From a virus, in the IMG/VR virus record IMGVR_UViG_3300017605_000140, positions 46,390 through 110,389 of that record: a DNA stretch of 64,000 bases; one strand, given 5' to 3'. Each line of letters starts with the position of its first letter. The first letter of the stretch is position 1. Below are positions 28,810 to 37,415 of this stretch, one piece after another. The notes beneath the pieces are model-generated. The model worked only from the letters and a program-made list of their open reading frames with translations. It made no database searches and was not told the origin of the DNA. Both the position numbers and the translations under genes were made by a program.

Positions 28810-29142
28810 CTATATTACGTCACCTACCACAGTGATATAAACTGTACGGCCTGCTCCTACCGCAGCAATACCCAGTACTCCCAATACAGCCAGGGTATTG
28901 GAATATGCTATACCCGCTACGGTAGAGGTAGTAAATGTAGATATAGAAGTACTTGCAGCATTTGACAAAGTGTTATTTGGTGCTATTACTGTTGCATGTA
29001 CGGTATGTACATGGGTTAATCCTGCATCGCTTATATCAACACTAAAAGTTCCGTCAGATGCAGTAGTAGCCGTAGTATGAAGTAAAATAGGTTCCATTGT
29101 AAGATTTCCAGACTGGTCACTTACATAGAAATTAAAAGCCAT
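28810..29142 (-). CDS. Small putative virion protein
   Basis: A 110-residue beta-rich protein (GTFSVDISDAGLTHVHTVHA) with a hydrophobic C-terminal half. It lies between the portal gene and a fibre gene and may be a fibre or head-decoration component. No clear family. Confidence 0.45.
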   Translation of the reverse strand: MAFNFYVSDQSGNLTMEPILLHTTATTASDGTFSVDISDAGLTHVHTVHATVIAPNNTLSNAASTSISTFTTSTVAGIAYSNTLAVLGVLGIAAVGAGRTVYITVVGDVI

Positions 29143-29151
29143 CTTGTATCC

Positions 29152-31197
29152 TTACAGAGTAGCAAATTTATACGCAGGAACAAATGTAGCCTGAGATACG
29201 TTATTTAATGCTGTAGCATTCTTTAATGCAATTATATAACCTATTAATGCTGCTCTACTATCTACATCAGGATTAACAAGAAATTGTTCTGTCTCTATAC
29301 CAGATAATCCGCCAGCTAAACCACTTGTATAGTCTGCTTGCCCATACTGAATGATAACCTGAGTTCCAGTGGAACCTGTTGGCAGTAAAAACACTCTATG
29401 TACCGCAGCATGGTTATTAGCACTTAACGCAGTTATAGTACCTGCATTATCCCAGTTAGCAACATCAATAGTAGTTCTTGTAGCGGATTGCGAATTTGTA
29501 AGTTGAGTTACGTATCTAAAGGTAACCGTAGTTTCAGAAGGAGTAGTTAATCTATTTGGATCATCTGCACCGTTTATAGCATAGCCAATACCCTGACCGA
29601 ATAAATTCCCAGCACTCTTATTGATATTTAAATTTGCGCCATTAGGGGTAATTATATTTCCTGATACAGTGAATATTCCTAAAGCATCTATTAATCCTGT
29701 AAGTGCTACAGTTGGCTGATTAAGAGGAATTGGTGCCGTAAAAATATTATATAAAGCTCCTGTACCAGTTGTGGACCAAGTAATGCCTAATTGAATATTT
29801 TGTCTACGCTGCACTCCTGTAAGGGCAGTTGCCTGTGAACTTATTACTCCCGAGCTGTTGGCAAACCAGTAGTTAACTACACGAGTAAGAGCAGCACCAG
29901 ATAAAGTTACTGTTTGTGCTGCAATAGTAACAGGAAGTATGGTAGGAGTTCCTGGTACAGTTACATAATCAACTATGTAACAGGTAGCTTGTGTAATATC
30001 AAATGCTGCAACATTACCACCATTCTGAGTCATTACGCCACCAGTTAATACTCCCGTACTAGCAAAGTATGGAAGAACTCCCCACGATGATGCAGAAGAA
30101 GACGAGGCAGTAATTTGTTGCCCAAAAGCCGGTGTTCCCGTAACAGTTACGCCATTTACCTTAGATACTGTAGGCCCAGGATATGTTCCGCTCAAATCTC
30201 CTGAGGCTGAACCACTTGGTGAGAAAGTAGTAGGAATCTGCCCAAAGGCAGCAGCATCTGTTGCGGACGATCCATTAGCAAGGTTAGTAATTTTTTGGCT
30301 ATTAAGATTTACTGATGTAGTAGGTGCATTAACCTGGTTAAGCGTTGGCATTGTATGTACATGCCCGGCATCCGCTACTTGTCCTACACTTCCGGCTGCT
30401 TGGGTTCCTAGCGGCGCCACGTTGCCCGCTGTGACGTTAACATTCTCGGTAGCTGATGTACCTAGTTCTAAGCTTGTTCGGGCTCCAGAAGCTGTTGTAG
30501 CCGCTGTACCTCCGTTGGCTAGAGATACTGGAGTAGTCAAACTAATAGTATTACCTACGGCTGTTAATCCAGTACTTACAGCAGTAAAACCAGGATTTGA
30601 GAACTGTGTCCAGGTGATAGGAGTAGTACCTATAGTATAAGGTCCACCAGCTATTACCGCCCAGCCTGATCCAAAATTAGTATTACCAAAATTTGTAAAG
30701 GTAGCAGAACCTGATATTTCTGTTGCTTGATCCATATCAGTAGCTCTAGTAAGTACGTATGCTACAGATACTGTTCCTAAAGTAGTCACAGTATAAATAC
30801 CGTTATTAGCTGTAGCTGTTTCATTCTTAACAAGAATACGATCATTAAGAAGAACTGTATAACCATCAACAACTAATACCCCGGGAGCTGTAGCTGTTAA
30901 AGTAGCACCTACTCCTAAAGTACCGTTGTTATATGTATTAGTAGGTAGGGATGCGGCAGTAGTAGCTGCTACAGACAGCCTTACCACAAATCCGGCAGAA
31001 ATACCATCAGCATATAATTTAGTTACTGCATGATTACTGTTTGTTGGGGAAGGCACTGTTAAAGTACCCGTAAATGTCTTGTCACCGCCAACAGATTGAT
31101 TAGTAGTAGTGTCTACAAAATTCTGAGTAGAACTTCCAGTGCCACCTTGATTTACTGGCAAAGGATTAGGAATTGAATTAAAAGAACCTCTAGCCAT
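29152..31197 (-). CDS. Second tail/head fibre sharing modules with the spike
   Basis: A 681-residue fibre in the head-gene part of the operon. It starts PLPVNQGGTGSSTQNFVDTT. It contains NQVNAPTTSVNLNSQKITNL and GQIPTTFSPSGSASGDLSG, nearly the same modules as in the spike at 18650-21508. The C-terminal part has VFLLPTGSTGTQVIIQYGQA and a distinct beta-rich tip. Gene placement before portal suggests a head fibre or a second receptor-binding protein. The start overlaps the upstream stop (TAATG). Confidence 0.7.
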   Translation of the reverse strand: MARGSFNSIPNPLPVNQGGTGSSTQNFVDTTTNQSVGGDKTFTGTLTVPSPTNSNHAVTKLYADGISAGFVVRLSVAATTAASLPTNTYNNGTLGVGATLTATAPGVLVVDGYTVLLNDRILVKNETATANNGIYTVTTLGTVSVAYVLTRATDMDQATEISGSATFTNFGNTNFGSGWAVIAGGPYTIGTTPITWTQFSNPGFTAVSTGLTAVGNTISLTTPVSLANGGTAATTASGARTSLELGTSATENVNVTAGNVAPLGTQAAGSVGQVADAGHVHTMPTLNQVNAPTTSVNLNSQKITNLANGSSATDAAAFGQIPTTFSPSGSASGDLSGTYPGPTVSKVNGVTVTGTPAFGQQITASSSSASSWGVLPYFASTGVLTGGVMTQNGGNVAAFDITQATCYIVDYVTVPGTPTILPVTIAAQTVTLSGAALTRVVNYWFANSSGVISSQATALTGVQRRQNIQLGITWSTTGTGALYNIFTAPIPLNQPTVALTGLIDALGIFTVSGNIITPNGANLNINKSAGNLFGQGIGYAINGADDPNRLTTPSETTVTFRYVTQLTNSQSATRTTIDVANWDNAGTITALSANNHAAVHRVFLLPTGSTGTQVIIQYGQADYTSGLAGGLSGIETEQFLVNPDVDSRAALIGYIIALKNATALNNVSQATFVPAYKFATL

Positions 31198-31499
31198 TAT
31201 TGCTGCACCTCAATTGTAAAAGGACAGTTAGCTGAAGATATTAATCTTATCTCAGTAGTAGAAACTACGCCAGAGCCTGGCTGAGTAGCTGGTTGTAGAT
31301 TTTTAACAGCATCCTGCCAGCTCATAGGAGCTACAAAATGACAATCATCTGCGCCTATTACAGGATCTACCTTATCAGTTCTAAACCAAAGATCAGTAGA
31401 CCCACGATTAATCACCTCAACGGTTGAATGCCAGGAGGTAAATATTACAGTAGTGACTGTACTAGCCGTAATAGTTCCACTTTGTGTGTGAACGGCCAT
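31197..31499 (-). CDS. Small beta-sandwich virion protein, paralogue 1
   Basis: A 100-residue protein (EVINRGSTDLWFRTDKVDPV and IGADDCHFVAP). It shares the pattern of an RG...WxRTD...P-x-x-ADD core with the gene at 31578-31880, and more weakly with that at 32077-32460. These may decorate the capsid. No known enzyme motif. Confidence 0.55.
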   Translation of the reverse strand: MAVHTQSGTITASTVTTVIFTSWHSTVEVINRGSTDLWFRTDKVDPVIGADDCHFVAPMSWQDAVKNLQPATQPGSGVVSTTEIRLISSANCPFTIEVQQ

Positions 31500-31524
31500 A
31501 CTAATTCCGCCTTATATGTGGGGT

Positions 31525-31566
31525 ACTTCTGACACTACGCGGATTATTGTTACTTCAGTCAGAAGT
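31525..31566. terminator. Intercistronic hairpin
   Basis: A perfect 9-bp inverted repeat (ACTTCTGAC 31525-31533 with GTCAGAAGT 31558-31566) lies between two paralogous small virion genes. It could attenuate transcription or protect mRNA ends. Confidence 0.5.
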
Positions 31567-31577
31567 GTAAATATTAT

Positions 31578-31880
31578 TTAAGATGCATATACTGTAAAAG
31601 GTATAGCAGTATCTGAAACTAACTGAACACTTGTTCCACTAATAGATCTAGTAACGGGTTCTTGAGAAAGTATTCCGTTTGGAAAAGTAACTGCTTGCCC
31701 TGGTAATACTGGATAATTATCATCCGCTAGAATTACTGGCTCGACTCCATCAGTACGCAACCAGATAGTTCCGGAAGTACCCCGGTGAATAACTGTAATA
31801 TTTGCTAAATACTGAGGAAAGTTAACAAGAAACACCGTATTAATTGTTAGAGTACTTGATGTCGCTCTACTTGCAGCCAT
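31578..31880 (-). CDS. Small beta-sandwich virion protein, paralogue 2
   Basis: A 100-residue protein with ITVIHRGTSGTIWLRTDGVE and PVILADDNYPVLPGQ, clearly related to the gene at 31197-31499. The duplicated pair suggests two related surface or decoration subunits. The SD is AGGAAT. Confidence 0.55.
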   Translation of the reverse strand: MAASRATSSTLTINTVFLVNFPQYLANITVIHRGTSGTIWLRTDGVEPVILADDNYPVLPGQAVTFPNGILSQEPVTRSISGTSVQLVSDTAIPFTVYAS

Positions 31881-31888
31881 AGTTATTC

Positions 31889-32074
31889 CTATCTCATATT
31901 AACGACCGCAGTAGTCTGATCTACCGGATACTGTTGTTTTATATCTGGGCGCGTTGGTATAGTCCCTCCGCTTAATCCAAATGTTCTTAAAGTATTCTTA
32001 TACTGTGGGTCGTACATAAAATTACTCGACAGTTCCTTAAAAGAAGAAGTTCGTCTATCGTGGAAAACTGTCAT
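31889..32074 (-). CDS. Small late protein, unknown
   Basis: A 61-residue polar protein (MTVFHDRRTSSFKELSSNFM). It lies between two paralogous beta proteins, in the same strand and operon with close spacing. Function not recognised. Confidence 0.5.
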   Translation of the reverse strand: MTVFHDRRTSSFKELSSNFMYDPQYKNTLRTFGLSGGTIPTRPDIKQQYPVDQTTAVVNMR

Positions 32075-32076
32075 TA

Positions 32077-32460
32077 TTAGTAAATTACGTTTGTTCCCGG
32101 ATCTTCAACTACAGACACATTATAAACTAGTGGCTGATCCGAAATAAGATTAACCTTAGTCTGGGAAGTAGCGAAAGCAGGAACAGCAGAAGGATCTGTA
32201 GCTAAAGGAGTTGTAGTTGTAAGATCAGGTAACGGTAGACGATTCTTCAAAGCCAGCGTTACAGTAGCGTTAGCTCCAACACTTACAGTTGTTGTGTCAG
32301 CTCCACCTAAAGTAGGAGTAGTTCCGTCAGTAGTTACGGATAGTCTACCTGCGGTAGCTCCGTTAGTTACAGTTACAACTACAAACTTTTCCCAAGATGT
32401 AAGTGTTAAAGGTGCAGCGGTATTAGCAGTAAGAGTACCGTTCACAGAATGTACAGCCAT
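32077..32460 (-). CDS. Small beta-sandwich virion protein, paralogue 3
   Basis: A 127-residue protein (TSWEKFVVVTVTNGATAGRL, SVTTDGTTPTLGGADT). It follows the same layout as the 100-residue paralogues: initial strand, a TDG...P...GAD core and a final NLISDQPLVYNV strand. It is probably a third member of this family with a longer loop. Confidence 0.5.
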   Translation of the reverse strand: MAVHSVNGTLTANTAAPLTLTSWEKFVVVTVTNGATAGRLSVTTDGTTPTLGGADTTTVSVGANATVTLALKNRLPLPDLTTTTPLATDPSAVPAFATSQTKVNLISDQPLVYNVSVVEDPGTNVIY

Positions 32461-32488
32461 AGTTCACGTCCAAAAATTATTAGTAGAA

Positions 32489-32749
32489 TTACTTAGTAGC
32501 TGTCTTAGGCTTAGTAACCTGAGATACAGCAGTGGTTACTTCAGAACGAAGTGTTTGTGCTACAAGCTCCACCTGTGAAGCCGCAGCGTGAATATCAGAA
32601 GCAACAGCTTCCTTAAACACATTCTCTACTGGTGCGAGATGTATATGTTGAAAAATAGATTCTAGCTTAGTTACAAGGACATGAAGATCTCCTTCAACTT
32701 TTCCCTTTATCTCAGCCAGCTTTGCTTCTAATTCAGTGAATACAGTCAT
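32489..32749 (-). CDS. Small helical protein, unknown
   Basis: An 86-residue, almost wholly alpha-helical protein (LEAKLAEIKGKVEGDLHVLV) with a basic C-terminal tail (KPKTATK). It is closely coupled to the 32752-33189 gene: the two are 2 nt apart. It may be a minor capsid component or an assembly factor. Confidence 0.5.
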   Translation of the reverse strand: MTVFTELEAKLAEIKGKVEGDLHVLVTKLESIFQHIHLAPVENVFKEAVASDIHAAASQVELVAQTLRSEVTTAVSQVTKPKTATK

Positions 32750-32751
32750 TA

Positions 32752-33189
32752 TCAGTCCGTTACAATCGCGCCGTGTAATCTTTCATAACGCCCGCCGCTG
32801 CGGTCTACTTGCTCAAAACGTCTAGCAGCATTTGTATCAACATTCACACCATGCATAAAGTCTCCAGTCATACCCGCAGAGTCAATCCAGGCAGCGGAAC
32901 CTAAATGAGCACGCTCGCGCATAGTTTCAGCAGCGGGCTTCTCGAATACATTGAGGTTATGGTTTGGTCGTCCTGGAGCTGTACGATAACCCTGCATTGC
33001 TCCTAACTGAAAATCACTGGGAACATCAGTGTCAGTCGCAATACCCTCTTCAAAGCGCAAAGGGCCGCGTCTCTCTGGATTAGCGCCCATCTTAGCTTCG
33101 TAATTAACTGCGCCGCGATCTCTTTCCGCAAATCTTGGAGCAGGGGCAAGCTGTACAGCGCGACCTGCTTCCTGGTACATTTCAGCCAT
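32752..33189 (-). CDS. Conserved head-region protein, unknown
   Basis: A 145-residue Arg-rich protein (PNHNLNVFEKPAAETMRERA). It lies between the terminase and the small virion genes, a position conserved in tailed-phage late operons. No enzymatic motif is recognised. The SD is AAGGAT. Confidence 0.5.
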   Translation of the reverse strand: MAEMYQEAGRAVQLAPAPRFAERDRGAVNYEAKMGANPERRGPLRFEEGIATDTDVPSDFQLGAMQGYRTAPGRPNHNLNVFEKPAAETMRERAHLGSAAWIDSAGMTGDFMHGVNVDTNAARRFEQVDRSGGRYERLHGAIVTD

Positions 33190-33240
33190 ATTATATCCTT
33201 AATAGTAAGTCATTATATCTATATAATATCAGGTAATTTA

Positions 33241-34815
33241 CTAACTTCTTCTACGATCGTAAAAAGGGTTATTACTGACCTGTAGTTCTTCCTGAACACT
33301 TTCTGGAATTACACTTAATGCTATAGCTAAAGAATCACAATAATCATCATGTGCGTTAACTTCTTTAGGAGCTTCCGCCAGCATATAAGGTCCTTCAAAC
33401 TTTACCTGAAGATCTGACATCTGCTGAATAAAGTTTCTGTATGTTCTCAGCTTAGTAGTCTTAGCATGGGCAGGCCAGCCAATTTTTGGGGGATTTCTAT
33501 CCAGCATTTCCCGCAGATACTTCCACCTGTCCGATTGAGCTGGTCTCTGTGAAGATATATCCACAATATCTATATGGGGTAATAGTACACGTAGCCGGGA
33601 TATGAAAAGATCTCCCATACCTCCTGAATCAACTCCTATAGCCCATACATTATATTTAGATACAAATTCCACAATGCGATAATACTGAGACTCCCAGTCA
33701 TGCCCCTGAAGATCCAGCCAGTTAAGTATTCTAGTGTTATAGTAGCCAAATTCATCTCTGCTATCCCAGTCAACAAATAGCGCTGTAACAACAGTACTGT
33801 CTATCTTTCTTGCTGGATCAATTCCCATAACAATAGGAGTAGTGTAATAACTCTTGACAGTTTCCATAGACTTATCCCCAAGCTGAGTTAATCGCTCGGA
33901 GGTCGTGAACATTCCTTTTTCCAGTAGCCACATCAGACGGAAAGAAAGCTTGAACTCATCAGATTCCTCTCCCATCTTAAGCATATCTCGCGCGGCACCC
34001 TTTTTATAGTCTTCAGACCATTTTCCTACTTCTTTATAGTCTGCCTGAAAATGGTTAGTTCTGGCACCTCGTTTTAAAGCCTCTCTTTTATTATCCTGAA
34101 TTTGCCGGTAGAAGACACCCTTCTGATAAGTAGGTGTACCAGTCATTACAAAAGTACCGAAAGTAGAGGCAAGCATGGGAGATATTGACTTATCTACTAC
34201 TTTTTGGTCCGCTACTTGTGCCTCATCTAAAAGAACAATATGATAAGTCTTTCCTTCAATAGAAGCTCTGGGGTGTGCGGTTTGTCTTCTTACCAGGGAA
34301 CCACACTTCTCCAGAGTAATTTCTGAACCTCTGCCTTTTATTTTTTCGTCAATATCAGAGAGGATGGCCTGCGCTCGTTCAGAGGTAAGCATAGAAACAA
34401 TTCGGGAAAATAGAGTTTTAGCCATATCATCTACCGGAGCAAAGGCGCCTACCCATACACCCTCTTTATATCTGTCCAACCACTCGTTAAAAGGAGACAC
34501 TTTTGCTAATCTTGGAAGCATTATCATCAAAGTGGCAACAGTAGCCGCTACGGCTTCAGTCTTTCCCGACTGTCGGCTGAATAGCGCAGTAACAGTAGCT
34601 CCATCATTAATAATGACAGATTCCATAAATCTAGCAGCAAATGGTTTTTGATAGGGGCGTAACGGGTGTCCTGATAATTCATCTGCAAATACAAGAAGTC
34701 TAGATACTAACTCATCAATCCATGCCTGAGAACTAGGATCTAAATCTATTTTAGTAGTGTTATATGCTTCTAACTCTTCCTCGGTTAATTCATCTAAATC
34801 AACATCAGTATTCAT
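33241..34815 (-). CDS. terL: Terminase large subunit
   Basis: A 524-residue packaging motor. Walker A is FSRQSGKTEA (about residue 82-91) and Walker B is HIVLLDEAQ. The C-terminal RNase H-like nuclease shows acidic residues in GIDPARKIDSTVV and GVDSGGMGDLF plus a late DDYCDSLA. It cuts and pumps DNA into the capsid. No small terminase was recognised in the window. The SD is AGGAGA. Confidence 0.95.
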   Translation of the reverse strand: MNTDVDLDELTEEELEAYNTTKIDLDPSSQAWIDELVSRLLVFADELSGHPLRPYQKPFAARFMESVIINDGATVTALFSRQSGKTEAVAATVATLMIMLPRLAKVSPFNEWLDRYKEGVWVGAFAPVDDMAKTLFSRIVSMLTSERAQAILSDIDEKIKGRGSEITLEKCGSLVRRQTAHPRASIEGKTYHIVLLDEAQVADQKVVDKSISPMLASTFGTFVMTGTPTYQKGVFYRQIQDNKREALKRGARTNHFQADYKEVGKWSEDYKKGAARDMLKMGEESDEFKLSFRLMWLLEKGMFTTSERLTQLGDKSMETVKSYYTTPIVMGIDPARKIDSTVVTALFVDWDSRDEFGYYNTRILNWLDLQGHDWESQYYRIVEFVSKYNVWAIGVDSGGMGDLFISRLRVLLPHIDIVDISSQRPAQSDRWKYLREMLDRNPPKIGWPAHAKTTKLRTYRNFIQQMSDLQVKFEGPYMLAEAPKEVNAHDDYCDSLAIALSVIPESVQEELQVSNNPFYDRRRS

Positions 34816-34859
34816 ATTATTCTCCTAATACATAGCGCGTATACCTTATTGTACCTAAG

Positions 34860-34888
34860 TTGACAGACGTAGTGACACGCGCTACTGT
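34860..34888 (+). promoter_or_regulatory. Sigma70-type promoter
   Basis: TTGACA at 34860-34865 and TACTGT at 34883-34888 with a 17-nt spacer. It lies 31 nt before the rightward membrane-protein gene, divergent from the terminase gene. Confidence 0.75.
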
Positions 34889-34919
34889 TAACTTCAACAG
34901 AACTTACTAGGAGGTAGCC

Positions 34920-35171
34920 ATGGATAACGATATGTTTGACCAAAACTCAGATAATAATCATTTTCAAGAATTTGCACGACCAGTCATAGCAGGTATCATA
35001 GGCAGTTATATAGGTCATAAACTAGATCAGACTAGATTTGGATACTGGTTTAATACTAATACTACAATTGGTATTATATGCTACTGGCTAAAAATACTTT
35101 TTCTTTTGGCAATTATAAGCGGAATTATATTGTTCTTCTATATTTATCTCACTACTCCGGAAGTCGGATAA
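34920..35171 (+). CDS. Small membrane protein, own promoter
   Basis: An 83-residue protein on the opposite strand to the late operon, with a near-perfect AGGAGGT site at 34909-34915. The N-terminus is acidic and polar. A hydrophobic helix (IIGSYIGHKL) and a strong membrane span at about 49-76 (TIGIICYWLKILFLLAIISG) follow. The 3' end overlaps the convergent gene by 20 nt. It is probably expressed early. It could be a membrane-acting exclusion or takeover factor, but function is unknown. Confidence 0.75.
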   Translation: MDNDMFDQNSDNNHFQEFARPVIAGIIGSYIGHKLDQTRFGYWFNTNTTIGIICYWLKILFLLAIISGIILFFYIYLTTPEVG

Positions 35172-35421
35172 ATCTTTCTTCCAAAACCTGTATAGCGGCT
35201 AATAAAGATACTGCACCAACTCGTATATCTTCGGTGTACATAAGGGTCTGATCCGTATTTCTATGGGTCAGACCCTTTCTCATTTCAGTAACATTTTTTC
35301 CTATACCTGTATGGATATTATCTATCCATCGTATTAGCTCAGCATCAGATGTGCTTCGTAACCTGTTGAGTAACCTAATTTTGATTCTTTCATTAGGTTT
35401 ATGTCTCTTAATACTGAACAT
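35152..35421 (-). CDS. Unknown small protein
   Basis: An 89-residue basic helical protein (SIKRHKPNERIKIRLLNRLR). The start is the ATG at 35419-35421 overlapping the upstream TGA (TGATG). The GTG one codon earlier is less likely. No family recognised. Confidence 0.6.
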   Translation of the reverse strand: MFSIKRHKPNERIKIRLLNRLRSTSDAELIRWIDNIHTGIGKNVTEMRKGLTHRNTDQTLMYTEDIRVGAVSLLAAIQVLEERFIRLPE

Positions 35422-35771
35422 CACAAATCCAATACCTCTACTAGTAATTCTTGATCAGATGCCGAAATTTGCTTCTTTATCATATTACGCCGGATCTTAG
35501 CTTTCTCTTCCACAGCTAAAAAGCTCTCAGTGTCCATGTGCCGACCTTGCAGAGCTTCCAACAAGGTTTGCTCCTCTGTACGGTTCGTAGCTCGCCAGAG
35601 ACCCACTACAAAGCCATAGTGAGTGCCTGGCAGACGAACGATGAGTGAGTTGGACCATCTGTACGGTTCGTCAGGCTCATGTGACGGGAAACGGTGTACT
35701 ATTGGCGATTTTTTCTGTAATCGGATGCTGTGCACGAATAAGGGTCCTATTGAATGTACCGAATAATACAT
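35421..35771 (-). CDS. Unknown protein
   Basis: A 116-residue protein with a beta-rich first half (SNSLIVRLPGTHYGFVVGLW) and a helical charged C-terminus. It is coupled downstream to the gene at 35152 by TGATG. No motif recognised. Confidence 0.55.
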   Translation of the reverse strand: MYYSVHSIGPLFVHSIRLQKKSPIVHRFPSHEPDEPYRWSNSLIVRLPGTHYGFVVGLWRATNRTEEQTLLEALQGRHMDTESFLAVEEKAKIRRNMIKKQISASDQELLVEVLDL

Positions 35772-35774
35772 ATC

Positions 35775-36239
35775 TTATGTTAATCCTCTCGAATACGGAT
35801 GGTTGTTCAGTGTGGTATTTATGTATCTACCAGGAGAATTAGTTCTCTGGAACTTCCACCAAACTGATGGCGGTACTTTGTAGTAAGTATAATACTCACC
35901 ATCCCTGAATTTTATTCTTAATGTCTGACTACGTTCATCATATCCCGCAGCTAATGTTCTAGGTCGTCCAGGATTAATAGTAGGTGTTGGCTGGTAAGGA
36001 AGTAACGGCTTGTCGTCTCCCTCTATAGCCATTTCAATTTCTTGGTAGACATGCAGGTCAGTCAGTCTGTCTGCCTGTGTCTTTGTAGCATTCAAATCTA
36101 ATACTGAACTTGCGGGATTTGGTGCGGATTGAGGATTATCCGAACCTAGAAAAGTTCTATCCCATGCTGAACCGGCTCTACGCTGCGACCGTACAGGAGT
36201 TATAGGGGGAACTCGGTTAACTGGTTTTCTTCTTACCAT
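35775..36239 (-). CDS. KTSC-domain protein
   Basis: A 154-residue protein. The C-terminal 60 residues (AAGYDERSQTLRIKFRDGEY, then YYKVPPSVWWKF and SPGRYINTTLNNHPYS) match the KTSC domain, a small module found in phage and bacterial proteins with unclear function, sometimes linked to RNA metabolism. The N-terminus is basic and disordered. Confidence 0.7.
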   Translation of the reverse strand: MVRRKPVNRVPPITPVRSQRRAGSAWDRTFLGSDNPQSAPNPASSVLDLNATKTQADRLTDLHVYQEIEMAIEGDDKPLLPYQPTPTINPGRPRTLAAGYDERSQTLRIKFRDGEYYTYYKVPPSVWWKFQRTNSPGRYINTTLNNHPYSRGLT

Positions 36240-36256
36240 ATTTTCTCCTAAAACAA

Positions 36257-36297
36257 AAATACCCTAACCATAGTTATCATACATGGTTAGGGTATTT
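36257..36297. terminator. Bidirectional hairpin terminator
   Basis: A perfect 15-bp inverted repeat (36257-36271 with 36283-36297), flanked by A-rich and T-rich tracts. It separates the 36306-36659 gene from the KTSC gene, so it may partition the leftward block. Confidence 0.8.
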
Positions 36298-36305
36298 ATT
36301 TTTAA

Positions 36306-36659
36306 TTATCGACGTCTACGTGTAGCCTTAGGCGCTGTTACTGTTTCTGGAATTTCGGTCTCTTCAACAGTAGTTGCCTCAGGAATAAAACTTTGAAAAG
36401 ACTGTACATGGCCGGTCTTTTCCAGTACTTCTTCTGGGGCATGCCCTGTTTCAGTACCTACAAATTGAGGCATTACACCTACTGCTGGTTCTACCCACAA
36501 ACCATGCTGGTTACGGTATTGTTCAGGATTTATGCCAGAAGCTCTCTGTACTTCAGGATGAGGAAGCTGGTCTTCTGTAAAAGTCTGACCAGGAACTCCC
36601 TCATCATGTACCCAACCATGTGTAGACTGAGCTGTCCAGCCTGTATTACCTTGTGTCAT
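36306..36659 (-). CDS. Unknown protein with basic tail
   Basis: A 117-residue protein rich in Thr, Glu, Gln and Pro and apparently mostly disordered. It ends in KATRRRR, a possible nucleic-acid-binding tail. The SD is AAAGGA. It is the last gene before a strong terminator. Confidence 0.5.
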   Translation of the reverse strand: MTQGNTGWTAQSTHGWVHDEGVPGQTFTEDQLPHPEVQRASGINPEQYRNQHGLWVEPAVGVMPQFVGTETGHAPEEVLEKTGHVQSFQSFIPEATTVEETEIPETVTAPKATRRRR

Positions 36660-36668
36660 ATTAGTCCT

Positions 36669-36926
36669 TTAATTATTAAGCACAGTCCAACCGGGCTCAA
36701 ATTCATCATTATCTATACCATTATAGCTATGCGGGCAGTCCATTCCTGGTTGAATATGTACCCCATCCACATAGGTACAAGTAGATACTATATAAGGTAA
36801 CTCGTCCCCTAGTTGTCCTAGCTCGCTATTAGGTGCTGCTTGTCCACCATGGAAAGTCCAACTTTCTTCTGCCCATACAGAACCCGCGTCTTGTACAGGT
36901 CGGAAGAAAGAAACACCATCAGTCAT
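36669..36926 (-). CDS. Unknown small protein
   Basis: An 85-residue acidic protein with two aromatic-rich stretches (SVWAEESWTFHGG) and two Cys. It overlaps the 3' end of the MazG-like gene by 8 nt, indicating translational coupling. Function unknown. Confidence 0.55.
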   Translation of the reverse strand: MTDGVSFFRPVQDAGSVWAEESWTFHGGQAAPNSELGQLGDELPYIVSTCTYVDGVHIQPGMDCPHSYNGIDNDEFEPGWTVLNN

Positions 36927-37329
36927 TAATAAAACTCAAATCTGGAATAGTATAGCTTGGAGGCTTTAAAACTTTACCGTGCCCGTTACGGTGAACTGTT
37001 CCATCAGGCCATACCTTGCCCATATTAGACTGATGCACCTTCTGAAAAACTTCCTCAAGAGGAATATTCAACTCATCTGCTGTACCGTATACAACATAAA
37101 GGAGATCTGCTAATTCCTTAGCCAGATGCTCTAGAGATTCTTCAACAGAATATGAAGTATAGCCAAAATGTGTTCGCTCTAGCCGCTGTAAAGCATCTTG
37201 AACTTCTTCGAACTCTTCAGCTATAAACAGACTTCTTCTGTCAATTTTATCTTCCAGGCTGTCAGAACTCTGATTTGATGCAAAAGTGCTGTGAAATTCT
37301 TTAAGATTTTCCATAGGTGTATAGGTCAT
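36919..37329 (-). CDS. MazG-like nucleotide pyrophosphohydrolase
   Basis: A 136-residue all-alpha NTP pyrophosphohydrolase. IAEEFEEVQDAL and KELADLLYVVYGTADELN supply the paired acidic (EExxE...ExxD) metal site. FQKVHQSNMGK and GKVLKPPSY are typical of phage MazG-like enzymes. It may hydrolyse non-canonical dNTPs or lower (p)ppGpp. The start overlaps the miniprotein upstream (ATGA). Confidence 0.85.
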   Translation of the reverse strand: MTYTPMENLKEFHSTFASNQSSDSLEDKIDRRSLFIAEEFEEVQDALQRLERTHFGYTSYSVEESLEHLAKELADLLYVVYGTADELNIPLEEVFQKVHQSNMGKVWPDGTVHRNGHGKVLKPPSYTIPDLSFIND

Positions 37330-37415
37330 TCACTATCATCCTTCTTTTCTAGTTTACACCAACCAGTACCATCACAAGGACCTGGCCACTCTCCGCAGTC
37401 ACAATCACTGGCCAT
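37326..37415 (-). CDS. 29-residue Cys-rich miniprotein
   Basis: ATG at 37413-37415 overlaps the phosphoesterase stop (TGATG), and its TGA overlaps the MazG ATG (ATGA), so it is translationally locked between two real genes. The peptide begins MASDCDCGEWPGPCDGTGWC. Four Cys (5, 7, 14, 20) could bind one zinc. It ends in a charged tail. Overlaps at both ends argue strongly for translation. Confidence 0.7.
   Translation of the reverse strand: MASDCDCGEWPGPCDGTGWCKLEKKDDSE

Noticed and set aside
34920-35171. Assigning the small membrane protein as holin
   Set aside because: It has its own early-type promoter and lies next to the terminase, not near wall-degrading lysis genes; one strong span only.
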